From Rubrolithibacter danxiaensis (lineage in GTDB: Bacteria; Bacteroidota; Bacteroidia; Sphingobacteriales; Sphingobacteriaceae): a stretch of DNA of 64,000 bases. The position numbers were made by a program, and so were the translations under genes. The DNA is taken from assembly GCF_047272945.1 (NCBI RefSeq), contig NZ_JBKOPS010000014.1:1-64000 (forward strand). The letters run 5' to 3'. Shown here piece after piece: positions 52,195-60,944 of this stretch. The notes beneath the pieces are model-generated. The model was given only the letters and a program-made list of their open reading frames with translations. It was not told where the DNA came from and ran no database searches. Every line of letters begins with the position of its first letter. Position 1 is the first letter of the stretch.

Positions 52195-52611
52195 ATGAAA
52201 GCCATTCTGTTGAAAGAAAAGGAAACTAATCTGGAAGAATTTTATATTAATAAAGAATGCATCAATGAATCACAATTCCATAGTATTGTTGATTTTTCAT
52301 TTGATATCAGTTATCCTGTAAATGCTGTCAGAAGTTTTGTAGTTATTACTGATTATACAGTAAATAATATAAGCGGAGTAGTTATGACAAGGCTTAAAAC
52401 AAAAACAGAATTCTCGCTGAAAAGTATTTCTGCTGATAAGGAAAGCCTGAAATTAGTAGAACAATGTGTTTATATGGCCTATTCAAATATGCTGAAGCAT
52501 CACAAAGAAAAATACAAGTCGTGGCCCCTGTTATATGATGAAATTGTTCTTCCCCGTGAGCAAACGCTTAACAGGATACTGAACGACTTTCTATTAAATC
52601 TTCCCTATTAA
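52195..52611 (+). CDS. Unrecognised 138-residue protein
   Basis: No family recognised. Soluble, with no signal peptide. The first 75 residues have a beta pattern (SIVDFSFDIS; VRSFVVITDYTVN; SGVVMTRLKTKTEFSLKSI) and the rest is helical (ESLKLVEQCVYMAYSNMLKHHKEK; LPREQTLNRILNDFLLNL). It starts 143 bases from the divergent haloperoxidase gene and is followed 55 bases later by ppnP on the same strand, but a functional link is not evident. Confidence 0.75.
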   Translation: MKAILLKEKETNLEEFYINKECINESQFHSIVDFSFDISYPVNAVRSFVVITDYTVNNISGVVMTRLKTKTEFSLKSISADKESLKLVEQCVYMAYSNMLKHHKEKYKSWPLLYDEIVLPREQTLNRILNDFLLNLPY

Positions 52612-52666
52612 AGTTGACGCCAATTTTTTTAATTCTCTTGCGTATTTTAGCCGCAAAGAAAATAAC

Positions 52667-52948
52667 ATGATACAAGTTAATGCATATTTTGACGGCAAAG
52701 TAAAATCGTTAGGTTACGAATCACTCAACGGAAAATCAACTATCGGAGTAATGGATGAGGGCGAATATGAATTTGGCACTTCTACAGAAGAAACTATGAT
52801 AGTTATTGAAGGTACGTTAATAGCCTTATTACCCGGAGAATCTGATTGGAAATCTTTTAAACAGGGTGAGCAGTTTAAAGTTCCGGCTGATGTAAAATTC
52901 AAAGTACGTTCTGTTGGGCAAACTTCTTATTTGTGCCAGTATAAGTAA
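52667..52948 (+). CDS. ppnP: Pyrimidine/purine nucleoside phosphorylase PpnP
   Basis: 93 residues, the full length of the PpnP (formerly DUF1255) cupin family: NAYFDGKVKSLGYE, STIGVMDEGEYEFGTST, ETMIVIEGTLIALLPGE, and FKVPADVKFKVRS. By family it cleaves a wide range of purine and pyrimidine nucleosides with phosphate to free base and pentose-1-phosphate in the cytoplasm. Single gene; the start is fixed by the conserved N-terminus. Confidence 0.95.
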   Translation: MIQVNAYFDGKVKSLGYESLNGKSTIGVMDEGEYEFGTSTEETMIVIEGTLIALLPGESDWKSFKQGEQFKVPADVKFKVRSVGQTSYLCQYK

Positions 52949-53058
52949 TCAATTTACCGGCGACTATTCCACAATCGCAGTACGTTCTGATTTTCAATCT
53001 TCCTAAACAAAATTAAGGCATTGGTATTTATAAATATAGCTGCCTAAAAATTTTGCTT

Positions 53059-53583
53059 ATGAATACTCAGGAAATTCAGGAACAACTCAATGAAATTGAG
53101 AGAATAAAAAAAGTGAGGGAACTATCTGACAGGGTCAAGGATGTTAAAATAGCTATGCTGACCACCAATGATACTAAAGGAGAACCGCATAGCAGGCCTA
53201 TGTACACTTTTCCAATAAAAGACGATGGCGTAATCTGGTTCTTAACACAAAAGGATTCTATCAAATCGGAAGAAATTACTACAACCCGAACGGTAAATAT
53301 AAATTATACCGATCATCCGAATAATCTGTATGTTTCAGTAACGGGAGAAGCAAGCTTATCGGCAGATAAGGAAAAAATTGATGAATTATGGACCGAAATG
53401 TTTAAGGCATGGTTTGCCGACGGGAAAAATGATCCGAACATCGCACTTCTGAAAGTAGTTCCGCACAAGGTTGAATACTGGGATGCACCGGATTCTATCA
53501 TGTCGCAAATACTGCTGGTTGTAAAGGCCGGCCTGGCCGGAAATCCGTACCAGGTAGGTGAACATAAAAAGATAGATTTGTAA
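53059..53583 (+). CDS. Pyridoxamine 5'-phosphate oxidase-like (general stress protein 26 type)
   Basis: 174 residues from the ATG at 53059; the frame can be read from a TTG at 53053 but the ATG is the natural start. It has the split-barrel flavin-binding fold (IAMLTTNDTKGEPHSRPMYTF; GVIWFLTQKDSIKSEEI; TVNINYTDHPNNLYVSVTGEA; VEYWDAPDS). These stress-type members bind FMN or F420-like cofactors, and a pyridoxamine oxidase reaction is not implied. A 14-bp hairpin follows the stop codon. Confidence 0.87.
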   Translation: MNTQEIQEQLNEIERIKKVRELSDRVKDVKIAMLTTNDTKGEPHSRPMYTFPIKDDGVIWFLTQKDSIKSEEITTTRTVNINYTDHPNNLYVSVTGEASLSADKEKIDELWTEMFKAWFADGKNDPNIALLKVVPHKVEYWDAPDSIMSQILLVVKAGLAGNPYQVGEHKKIDL

Positions 53584-53595
53584 GATTAATTCAAG

Positions 53596-53635
53596 AGACT
53601 GTCCAAAAATCATCATTACTGTTTTTGGACAGTCT
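53596..53635. terminator. Hairpin between convergent genes
   Basis: AGACTGTCCAAAAA (53596-53609) and TTTTTGGACAGTCT (53622-53635) are perfect 14-bp arms around a 12-base loop, in the 59-base gap between the convergent stress-protein and acidic-protein genes. The A/T part of the stem supplies the T run in both directions. Confidence 0.7.
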
Positions 53636-53642
53636 ACCCTAT

Positions 53643-54044
53643 TTAAATATCTTCAGCACTTGTACCGCCTACATTTTCCGCATTCTTTTTCTGCTCATCT
53701 TTGCCGCGATAAGCATTACTCGGATTCACATCATTCTGGCGGGTTCCACTGATGTCATCAGCACCGTATAAAGGAGGATTTTCTGAAAAAGAGTAGTTTC
53801 CTTGTGCGCTTTGAGAGTTTACTACATCTTCATCAGATTCTGTATCAGGCATTACCACCCCTTGCTCAGAAGTATCAATTTTATCCTGATTATATCCCGA
53901 CCAATGTGACTCTTCATTTTCTGATTCACCAGTTGGTTCTCTCCTGTTTTCTCCCTCATTATATTTTTCGTTAATCTGTTCCTGTACGCTTTTATCCTGG
54001 CTCTGACCTTGTCTGCCATGGAAATCTTCGTTATTTTCCTGCAT
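53643..54044 (-). CDS. Hydrophilic, probably disordered acidic protein
   Basis: 133 residues, almost no hydrophobic residues, rich in Glu, Asp, Asn, Gln, Ser and Gly (NEENGENRREPTGESENEESH-like composition, with NYSFSENPPLYGADDISG as the only ordered-looking part). No signal peptide or known motif. It resembles short stress-associated disordered proteins of Bacteroidota. Coding status is supported by a clean frame, a terminator at its 3' end and normal codon use. A single gene divergent from the PEBP gene. Confidence 0.72.
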   Translation of the reverse strand: MQENNEDFHGRQGQSQDKSVQEQINEKYNEGENRREPTGESENEESHWSGYNQDKIDTSEQGVVMPDTESDEDVVNSQSAQGNYSFSENPPLYGADDISGTRQNDVNPSNAYRGKDEQKKNAENVGGTSAEDI

Positions 54045-54193
54045 AGTTTTTGCTTCTTATGTTTTAATACTAACAGCAGCTAACTAACATTGTTCCCACA
54101 GATTTATTTAAGCTTTTAAGGGAGAAAAATTTAAATAACGTATAAACCTTTTACATAAAAACACTGTTTCGATACTGAAAAACAATCAATCAG

Positions 54194-54652
54194 ATGAATA
54201 TAAAAACAGTTTTCGAATACAACGAAGAAATCCCTCAACCCTACACCTGCCTGGGTCCAAATATTACTCCGCCTTTAGAATTTGAAAACGTTCCGGCAGG
54301 AACTAAAAGCCTTGTTTTGATATTTGAAGATGTAGACGCAACTCCCAAACCCTGGACGCACTGGATGGTTTTCAATATTCCGTCTGAAACGACAAAAGTA
54401 GATGAAAACACTGTTCCCGCAGGTGGCATAGAGGGACTCGCCAATAATCATAGTTTCGGTTACGAAGGCCCTTGTCCGAAATATTTTAAAGGCACTCATC
54501 ATTACTGGTTCAGATTATATGCGCTTGATATCGTGCTTGATCTTCCAAAAGCTTCTGAAAGAGAGGAAGTAGAAGAAAAAATGCAGGGACATATTATAGA
54601 AAAAGCAGAGTTACTCGGCTTATGCACTGCTCCTGAGAAAACCGAAGCTTAA
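54194..54652 (+). CDS. YbhB/YbcL-family (PEBP-like) protein
   Basis: 152 residues, the normal length of the bacterial Raf-kinase-inhibitor-like family: NITPPLEFENVPAGTKSLVLIFEDVDA contains the conserved DPDAP-like ligand site (here EDVDA), followed by WTHWMVFNIPSE, YEGPCPKYFKGTHHYWFRLYALD with the GxHxY motif. No signal peptide, so it is cytoplasmic. The biological role of bacterial members is not known. A glycosyltransferase gene starts 6 bases downstream. Confidence 0.92.
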   Translation: MNIKTVFEYNEEIPQPYTCLGPNITPPLEFENVPAGTKSLVLIFEDVDATPKPWTHWMVFNIPSETTKVDENTVPAGGIEGLANNHSFGYEGPCPKYFKGTHHYWFRLYALDIVLDLPKASEREEVEEKMQGHIIEKAELLGLCTAPEKTEA

Positions 54653-54658
54653 AAATTC

Positions 54659-55777
54659 ATGGTTAAAAAAATAGCAGTATTAAGGGCGAATGCGCTTGGT
54701 GATTATATTTTTATAATTCCTGCCTTGCAAGCCTTAAAAGAAGCTTATCCTGAAGCGGAATTAACCTTACTGGGCAAACAGTGGCATAAAGATTTCTTAA
54801 CTGACAGGGCCGGTCCGGTAAATCGTGTTGTGGTAGTTCCTCCGTATCCCGGCGTGGGCGAAAAAGAAAATTTTAATGCCGACATAGCGGAAGTGAATAC
54901 CTTTTTTTCTGAAATGCAAAAGGAAGAATTTGACATGGCTTTCCAGTTACACGGGGGCGGCAAAAACTCCAATCCCTTTTTACTTCGCCTTGGGGCAAAA
55001 TTAAATGCCGGTTTAAAAACTCCGGATGCCGTAGATTTGGATATCAATGTTCCTTATGTCTATTATTTCAGCGAAATTTTAAGATACCTGGAGGTTGTTT
55101 CAAAAGTTGGAGCTACAACTACTTCTATTGAACCAGTAGTTACTGTACTTCAAAGCGACATTAATGAAGCAACAAATGTTCTTACAAATCATAACAAACC
55201 AATAGCAGTTATTCATCCGGGCGCAACGGATGTAAGACGAAGATGGCCGGCAGAGAATTTCAGTCAAATAGCAGATTTTTTAACAAATGAAGGATTTCAA
55301 GTTTGTATAACAGGAGTGTCTGCTGAAAAAGAGATTGTCTCCGGAGTTATAACTAATGCCAGGAATTCAGAGAAGATTCAGGATTTGTGTGGTAAACTTA
55401 CGTTAAATGGAATGACAGGCCTTTTATCCCTTGCTGAAGTTGTAATTTCAAATGATACCGGTCCGTTACATTTAGCAAGGGCAGTAAAAACACCTACCGC
55501 CGGTATTTTTTTATGCGGAAATGGCATAACCGGCCTGCCTATGACTACTGCATACAACAGAACTTTAATGTCGTGGACTGTTAACTGCCCTTTATGCGGA
55601 CTTTCTTCGAAGCAATTCGATAAGGAAGATCGGGGTTTTTGCACACACGAAACCTCATTTGTTACTGATGTAACAGTTCAGGAAGTAAAACTGACAGTAG
55701 CAGAACTTATTTCAAATTCAAAAAAACAAAACAAAGTTTTAAGAGATTCTTTTTCAGAGACCGTTCAGAGATTTTAG
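54659..55777 (+). CDS. Glycosyltransferase family 9 (heptosyltransferase-like)
   Basis: 372 residues of the GT9 (GT-B) fold: AVLRANALGDYIFIIPALQALKEAYPEA at the start, FQLHGGGKNSN, AVIHPGATDVRRRWPAENFSQIAD (nucleotide-sugar domain) and VISNDTGPLHLARAVKTP, the donor-binding signature of ADP-heptose:LPS heptosyltransferases. The acceptor is probably LPS core or another surface glycan. A cysteine cluster (NCPLCGLSSKQ and FCTHE) near the C-terminus could bind a metal, an unusual addition for GT9. It follows the PEBP gene by 6 bases and precedes a GT2 gene by 14, so the three form an operon. Confidence 0.9.
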   Translation: MVKKIAVLRANALGDYIFIIPALQALKEAYPEAELTLLGKQWHKDFLTDRAGPVNRVVVVPPYPGVGEKENFNADIAEVNTFFSEMQKEEFDMAFQLHGGGKNSNPFLLRLGAKLNAGLKTPDAVDLDINVPYVYYFSEILRYLEVVSKVGATTTSIEPVVTVLQSDINEATNVLTNHNKPIAVIHPGATDVRRRWPAENFSQIADFLTNEGFQVCITGVSAEKEIVSGVITNARNSEKIQDLCGKLTLNGMTGLLSLAEVVISNDTGPLHLARAVKTPTAGIFLCGNGITGLPMTTAYNRTLMSWTVNCPLCGLSSKQFDKEDRGFCTHETSFVTDVTVQEVKLTVAELISNSKKQNKVLRDSFSETVQRF

Positions 55778-55791
55778 CAGAAACATAAAGA

Positions 55792-56616
55792 ATGAAAATT
55801 TCAATTCTTATTCCCACTTACAACCGTCTAAATGCGCTTACAGCTACACTTACTGCCCTGCTTTCACAAACTTGTAAAGATTTTGAACTTATTATTTCCG
55901 ATCAGAGTGATTTGGCTGTAGCAGAAGATGGCACTATACAAACTATAAAACGTGTTTTTGAGTTACATAAAAACCCAGTCAGAATTTTACAAAATTTACC
56001 TTCGAGGGGCATTGCCCATCAGCGACAGTTTTTACTGGAACAGGCAACAGGAGAGTATTCTTTATTTTTAGACGACGACATTATACTGGAAGCCGATGTT
56101 TTAGAAAGAATGCTTACTGCTCTTGAGGATGAGAATGCGGGCTTTGTTGGAATGCCTTTGATAGGGTTAAGCTATTTGAACGATTACAGGCCTCATCAGC
56201 AGTACATCAATTTTTGGGAAAACAAGGTTGAACCCGAAATTGTTCGGCCCGGAACTGAAGAATGGAACAGGTATCCCTTGCATAATGCGGCAAATATTCT
56301 CCATGTTGCAGAAAAGCTGGCTATTTATCCTGCAAACCAGAAAAAGTATAAAGTTTCATGGGTTGGTGGCTGCGTATTATTTAATACAGCAAAACTAAAG
56401 GAAACCGGAGGGTTCGATTTTTGGGAAGAACTTCCGGAAAATCATTGCGGAGAAGATGTGTTAGCCCAGCTCAGACTGATGGAAAGATATGGAGGATTCG
56501 GACTGATTCCATCAGGTGCTTACCACCTGGAACTACCTACCACTATTGTACATCGGGAAGTAAACGCTCCCGAATATTTTTATAAGACTAATTCCAGTGA
56601 AAGTTTTGCTCAATAA
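55792..56616 (+). CDS. Glycosyltransferase family 2
   Basis: 274 residues, GT-A fold: ISILIPTYNRLNALTATLTALLSQT, LIISDQSD, QNLPSRGIAHQRQFLLEQATGEYSLFLDDDI with the metal-binding DDD, and the catalytic-side GGFDFWEELPENHCGEDVLAQLRLMERYGG (ED of GxGED type). It acts with the GT9 upstream, probably adding a sugar to a cell-surface glycan. Its 3' end overlaps the convergent SGNH esterase gene by 29 bases, so the two stop codons sit inside each other's coding sequence. Confidence 0.9.
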   Translation: MKISILIPTYNRLNALTATLTALLSQTCKDFELIISDQSDLAVAEDGTIQTIKRVFELHKNPVRILQNLPSRGIAHQRQFLLEQATGEYSLFLDDDIILEADVLERMLTALEDENAGFVGMPLIGLSYLNDYRPHQQYINFWENKVEPEIVRPGTEEWNRYPLHNAANILHVAEKLAIYPANQKKYKVSWVGGCVLFNTAKLKETGGFDFWEELPENHCGEDVLAQLRLMERYGGFGLIPSGAYHLELPTTIVHREVNAPEYFYKTNSSESFAQ

Positions 56617-57670
56617 ATTCAATTAAATCCTGAGCCATTGCTTGCTGTTCAGTTACTTTTGGATGCCCCGGCGTATTTTTATAAGGGAAAAAGTGGGTAT
56701 AAATCCGTTTATCATTTAATGATTTCACAGCTTTTACAACATATCCAGGCCAGGGGGATCCTTCTTTTGTAGCGTCCATATTTCCTAATGCACAAATGAT
56801 ATCAGAATGAGGATATTTTTCACGAATTGTTTTTACAAAACGGGTATATGAGTCTATTATGAAATCTTCCGAAGGCTTTTTGCTGCCAAACAATCGTTTA
56901 AACTCCGGATGTTCCGGCATGTTCACCAACCATGAATCGTTCTGAAACAGATTGATCACAACAATATCTGGTGTATAATTTTTAAAGTCCCACTTTGAAG
57001 AGGAATCATCAGGATTTAAGCGGTCAAAAACAGTGGACATGGTGTAAGGAAACCAGCTGATTGTTATTCCGATACCACTTTTAGCAATGCAATTATAATC
57101 TGCATCGAAATGCCTGGCAGTAATGGCGGCATAACTTAAATAGTGATTTTCAAACGGACTCGCGGGAGAATCTCCTGTCGCATCTTCTACAGCATAACCA
57201 CAGGTAATAGAGTTTCCATAAAATTCCATTTTTCTTTTTCGAGGGGCCGGTGCATCCAAAATTTTCCCCTCTTTATTTAACTCGAATCCGTAAAATCCGG
57301 TTTTACCACGGTCGTATTCAGTTATCTTAACTAACTCTATGCTGTGCTTTCCGTTTGGAAGGTGTTCTGCCAGAGAATATTCTTTTTTAACGGAATCTAA
57401 TTTAATTTTATAAATACTGTCGTTGTCTATGATAACGTTCAGATAATTATTTGCCCGCTCATCTTTTAATACAGCTTTTACAGCTGTTCCCTCAAAATTC
57501 ATCTTCACAGACGAACCTGACCAGTACAATTCCGCAATGTCCGGACTGTGTGAAATCCGCCCCATGTATTTCAAATCCTTATTCTGTGGCAGAACATGTA
57601 ATTGTTGCGAAACGGCATTTAATGTAAGCAACAGAAGAAGGTATCCTATTGAAAGACTTTTCTTAATCAT
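56588..57670 (-). CDS. CE2-like SGNH/GDSL esterase
   Basis: 360 residues with a signal peptide (about 1-21). It has an N-terminal jelly roll (about 30-125; ISHSPDIAELYWSGSSVKMNFEGTAVKA) and an SGNH hydrolase domain beginning at EFYGNSITCGYAV (Ser of the GNS motif), then VVINLFQNDSW (Asn) and the C-terminal NTPGHPKVTEQQ (catalytic His). This is the layout of carbohydrate esterase family 2 (acetyl-xylan/sugar deacetylases). Its 3' end overlaps the GT2 gene on the other strand by 29 bases. Confidence 0.9.
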   Translation of the reverse strand: MIKKSLSIGYLLLLLTLNAVSQQLHVLPQNKDLKYMGRISHSPDIAELYWSGSSVKMNFEGTAVKAVLKDERANNYLNVIIDNDSIYKIKLDSVKKEYSLAEHLPNGKHSIELVKITEYDRGKTGFYGFELNKEGKILDAPAPRKRKMEFYGNSITCGYAVEDATGDSPASPFENHYLSYAAITARHFDADYNCIAKSGIGITISWFPYTMSTVFDRLNPDDSSSKWDFKNYTPDIVVINLFQNDSWLVNMPEHPEFKRLFGSKKPSEDFIIDSYTRFVKTIREKYPHSDIICALGNMDATKEGSPWPGYVVKAVKSLNDKRIYTHFFPYKNTPGHPKVTEQQAMAQDLIEFIEQNFHWN

Positions 57671-57793
57671 AATTACGGGCTAAAATAGAGAATAGGCGTT
57701 ATAAAAAGCAAAATCTCTTTAATTATACAGGATTCCATGAAAACATTCTTTATCATCTCCTTTCCATCACAACGGCATCTCCAATAAACAAAC

Positions 57794-59026
57794 TTATTGA
57801 ATAAATGCAGTTTCTATTTGCTGAAGCGAAGTTCCTAATAACTTCTGCGCAATAACATTAAGTTCTGCTTTTGATCCTGTAAAATGAAACACGTGATGTG
57901 TATGAACAAGTTTCTCCCGGGGTTTAAGAAATGCAGCGGGAGAAACACTTTCTATCTCGTAAAATGGCCCCATTTGGGTTCCTGTTTCTAAAGGACCATC
58001 GTTATAAGCGTTTACCACATCGCCGGTAAAAGGATCTTTATCTGTTGTCCACTCCTGGTTTAAGTAAGTCGCATCTTTATTAACATCAAATAAGGTAATG
58101 GTAAGAATATTACCGGATGCGTCGTAACTGCCTGCCATATTTTTAGCCCTGACAGGAGGAATACCTAATTTCCCTCTCGACTTTCCATCTGCCCTGAAGT
58201 ATAAAATGCCATCTTTATACTGAATTCTGTTTTGTGAAATTTCACCAAAATAATCTGTAGTTGCTACTTTTCCCGTTGTATTTTCTGTGTATGGAATAAC
58301 AATGACTGTTTTTTGAGAAGGTGAAAACATATCCAGATTCCATAAACAGGGGGCTCCGGTTTGTTTGTTCCATTCCTTATCTCCGGTATTAATAATCGTG
58401 TTTACAGTTTTAAACCCCACCGGTTTAACCTGATCAGTGAGTGTTATTTTGAGCAGGCTTTCTATATCTTTATTTTCTAAAATAAGGATATCCCTTTCAA
58501 TTCGAAGATTAAGATTTGTTCCTGCATAATTTAACAGGTTCATTTCTTTACTCATCGAAACTTTCTTTTGGTCTGAAAATACAAGCTTCCAGTTTTCACT
58601 ATCAAATGCAGCTGGAGTATGCCAGTTTTCAAATTCCATTTTTGTTCCCGGCTTAAAAAAGATTGAATACTTCCCTCCTTCCGGCCCAAGCCATAAACGG
58701 TCTTCGCCACCATAAGCATTCATATGCGAATCTTTTTCCTTATCAAAAGCATTATAATTTATCCAGCCAAAACTTTTACCGTTAAGCCCTTCTGATGTGG
58801 AAGTAAAAACCTTTCCCTGGTATTTTGGCGAAACAATTATCTGCCCGGTACCTGCACTATTTTGTAAAACCAGAACGCTATCTCTTCCTTTAAGATAATT
58901 TAAATCATACTCGAAAGTAACTTCATTAAACTTTTCCTTTTCAGATCCTTTTCCCGGATTCCTGTTTGTACATGAAAAACAGACAAGTGCTATTAAAGCG
59001 AAGCCTGTGAAACTTTTTCTTTTCAT
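57794..59026 (-). CDS. DUF6786 family lipoprotein
   Basis: 410 residues. Lipobox in LVCFSC (Cys about 19), then a hydrophilic linker and a beta-rich domain (about 45-405) matching DUF6786: NAYGGEDRLWLGPEGG, WNLDMFSPSQKTVIVIPY, MAGSYDASGNILTITLFDV, HTHHVFHFTG. The galactose-mutarotase-like pattern suggests a carbohydrate-binding supersandwich but no active site is assigned. It is divergent from the MarR-type gene with an 84-base shared upstream region that carries that regulator's operator. Confidence 0.87.
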   Translation of the reverse strand: MKRKSFTGFALIALVCFSCTNRNPGKGSEKEKFNEVTFEYDLNYLKGRDSVLVLQNSAGTGQIIVSPKYQGKVFTSTSEGLNGKSFGWINYNAFDKEKDSHMNAYGGEDRLWLGPEGGKYSIFFKPGTKMEFENWHTPAAFDSENWKLVFSDQKKVSMSKEMNLLNYAGTNLNLRIERDILILENKDIESLLKITLTDQVKPVGFKTVNTIINTGDKEWNKQTGAPCLWNLDMFSPSQKTVIVIPYTENTTGKVATTDYFGEISQNRIQYKDGILYFRADGKSRGKLGIPPVRAKNMAGSYDASGNILTITLFDVNKDATYLNQEWTTDKDPFTGDVVNAYNDGPLETGTQMGPFYEIESVSPAAFLKPREKLVHTHHVFHFTGSKAELNVIAQKLLGTSLQQIETAFIQ

Positions 59027-59064
59027 AGGTTTTAAATGTAGAATAAATATAATATAAAATATTT

Positions 59065-59095
59065 TTTGTAATTATTGATATATCAAATAGATTTG
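59065..59095 (+). promoter_or_regulatory. Consensus Bacteroidota promoter with embedded MarR-type operator
   Basis: TTTG at 59065-59068 (-33) and TAGATTTG at 59088-59095 (-7) are separated by exactly 19 bases, matching the consensus TTG-N19-TAnnTTTG. Inside the spacer lies the perfect palindrome TTGATATATCAA (59075-59086), a typical MarR-family site. A bound dimer would block RNA polymerase, implying autorepression of the MarR gene and of the serine hydrolase behind it. Confidence 0.75.
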
Positions 59096-59110
59096 TATCA
59101 TTATTTTAAC

Positions 59111-59551
59111 ATGACAACACAAGAACGTTTAGACCACATCGTATTTTATTCATTAGAAAAGTCGATAAAATCCTATCGCACCTACGCTCAACGTAAACTA
59201 ACAGAACAAGGGTTTAATATCACAATAGACCAATGGATGGTATTGAAAGCACTGAATGACCACCCTGATTGCAGTCAGCATGAAATTGCTGAGGTTACCT
59301 TCAAAGACCATGCGTCGCTCACCCGGATCATTGAACTGCTTGTAAAAAAGAGCTACCTGGAGCGCAAAATGCATTCGACTGATAGGAGACGTTTCCAATT
59401 AACGTTAACTGCAGAAGCGAATAAGTTGCTAAGTGTTATGCAACCTGTAATTGAAGCTAACCGGGCGAAAGCGTTAGAAGGATTTACCCGACAGCGTATT
59501 ACTGATCTGCAGGAAATGTTAAGTATGATAATTAATAACTGCCAACAATAA
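59111..59551 (+). CDS. MarR family transcriptional regulator
   Basis: 146 residues from the ATG at 59111, placed 15 bases after the -7 box; the longer frame from 59075 would start inside the promoter. The winged helix is clear: ITIDQWMVLKALNDHPDCSQHEIAEVTFKDHASLTRIIELLVKKSYLERKMHSTDRRRFQLTLTAEA, with helix-turn-helix at about 52-75 and the wing at 80-95. It binds as a dimer and is expected to recognise the palindrome at 59075-59086. The serine hydrolase gene follows 24 bases later, so it is probably the regulated target. Confidence 0.93.
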   Translation: MTTQERLDHIVFYSLEKSIKSYRTYAQRKLTEQGFNITIDQWMVLKALNDHPDCSQHEIAEVTFKDHASLTRIIELLVKKSYLERKMHSTDRRRFQLTLTAEANKLLSVMQPVIEANRAKALEGFTRQRITDLQEMLSMIINNCQQ

Positions 59552-59575
59552 ATTAAGATTTCAATCAATAAAAAA

Positions 59576-60883
59576 ATGAAAAAAATAATTTTACTTATTA
59601 TTCTGTTGCCATTTTTATCAAATGCGCAAACTATCCAGCAAAAAGCAGATGAATTGCTTACCGCTTACACTACTCAACATAAATTCAGCGGAGATGTACT
59701 GATTGCTGAAAAAGGGGAAATCGTATTTCGGAAAGCGTACGGGTATGCGGATATTGAGAATAAAAAACCAAATACCTTAGAAACAGAGTTCAGGGCCGGT
59801 TCCCTTACAAAAATGTTTACTTCCACGGTGATATTGCAATTGGTTGAACAATCAAAAATTGCTTTAACAGATCCTGTTTCGAAATATATTCCTGACTTTA
59901 CTAATGGAGATAAGATCACGATAAAAAACCTGCTAAGCCATACTTCGGGCATTAAGGGTAGTATATCTCCCGGCGCAACTAATTTAAAGGAATTGATCAG
60001 CGGCTTTAAAAGCGAACCGCTGGCATTCACACCGGGAGAGCGTTTTGAGTACAACAATTTCAACTATATGTTATTGAGTTACATTGCTCAGAAAGTAACC
60101 GGGGTTGAATACACTAAACTATTAAAAGACCGCATTTTCAACAAAATTGGCATGACTCATTCGGGCCTGGATTTTGAGCAGCGTAAATCTGAAAATAAAG
60201 CTATAGGATATCTTACAAATCCTGAAACCACACTTTGGGAAAAAGCCCAAAGTCAGAATGACGTTGCACTTGCTACCGGTGCTGGTGCTCTATATACAAC
60301 GGTTGGTGATCTGTATAAATGGTCTGAAGCTATATCTAAACATACATTACTGAAAGAATCAACGTATCAGCTTGCTTTTACACCTGTGCAAGCGGACTAT
60401 GGTTTAGGTTGGATTGTTTCTAATAAATTAGGACATCCAAAAATAGGTCACACAGGTTCAATAGAAGGATTTATTGCAGATTTTATAAAATTCCCAAAAG
60501 AAGATATCACAATTATATATCTTTCAAACTTCAGAGATCTTGACGGAAAACAGCTGGAAGATAACCTGACGGCCCTTGTATTCAATCAGCCGTATAAAAT
60601 TCCTGTTCAGAAGAAGGAAATTAGCCTCTCAAAAGAAATTTTGGAACGCTATGCCGGTACGTATCAGCTTAATGAAAATGTTAAAATGGTGGTAACAGTT
60701 GAAAATGGAAAGCTATGGGTCCTGGCTCCCGGAGGTGATAAAGTTGAGCTTACTGCAGAAGCTATCAATAAATTTTACCTGAAGGGCCCTGAAACAGAAA
60801 TTAAGTTTATGGAAGAAGACGGAAAAATAAAGTCAATGTTTATTGACATGCAGGGTGGTCAAAAATTCACGAAACTACCGTGA
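59576..60883 (+). CDS. Secreted beta-lactamase-fold serine hydrolase
   Basis: 435 residues with a signal peptide (about 1-19, ending SNAQ). The class C beta-lactamase/D-peptidase fold is complete: S76-x-x-K79 in GSLTKMF, the Tyr motif Y159-N-N161 (FEYNNFNYM), and HTGS in the place of KTG (IGHTGSIEGF). A C-terminal beta domain (about 345-435; YAGTYQLNENVKMVVTVENGKL) follows. Such proteins are often esterases or D-aminopeptidases rather than lactamases. Cotranscribed with the MarR gene. Confidence 0.92.
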   Translation: MKKIILLIILLPFLSNAQTIQQKADELLTAYTTQHKFSGDVLIAEKGEIVFRKAYGYADIENKKPNTLETEFRAGSLTKMFTSTVILQLVEQSKIALTDPVSKYIPDFTNGDKITIKNLLSHTSGIKGSISPGATNLKELISGFKSEPLAFTPGERFEYNNFNYMLLSYIAQKVTGVEYTKLLKDRIFNKIGMTHSGLDFEQRKSENKAIGYLTNPETTLWEKAQSQNDVALATGAGALYTTVGDLYKWSEAISKHTLLKESTYQLAFTPVQADYGLGWIVSNKLGHPKIGHTGSIEGFIADFIKFPKEDITIIYLSNFRDLDGKQLEDNLTALVFNQPYKIPVQKKEISLSKEILERYAGTYQLNENVKMVVTVENGKLWVLAPGGDKVELTAEAINKFYLKGPETEIKFMEEDGKIKSMFIDMQGGQKFTKLP

Positions 60884-60892
60884 GTTTTTAAA

Positions 60893-60928
60893 AGGGTGCC
60901 CAAAATAGTTTATTATGAGAGACACCCT
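60893..60928 (+). terminator. Possible terminator of the serine hydrolase gene
   Basis: AGGGTG (60893-60898) and CACCCT (60923-60928) form a G/C-rich 6-bp stem, with further A/T pairing outside, around a 24-base loop, followed by CTCTTTT. It lies between the convergent serine hydrolase and DUF5009 genes. Confidence 0.45.
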
Positions 60929-60944
60929 CTTTTACTGCTTTTAT

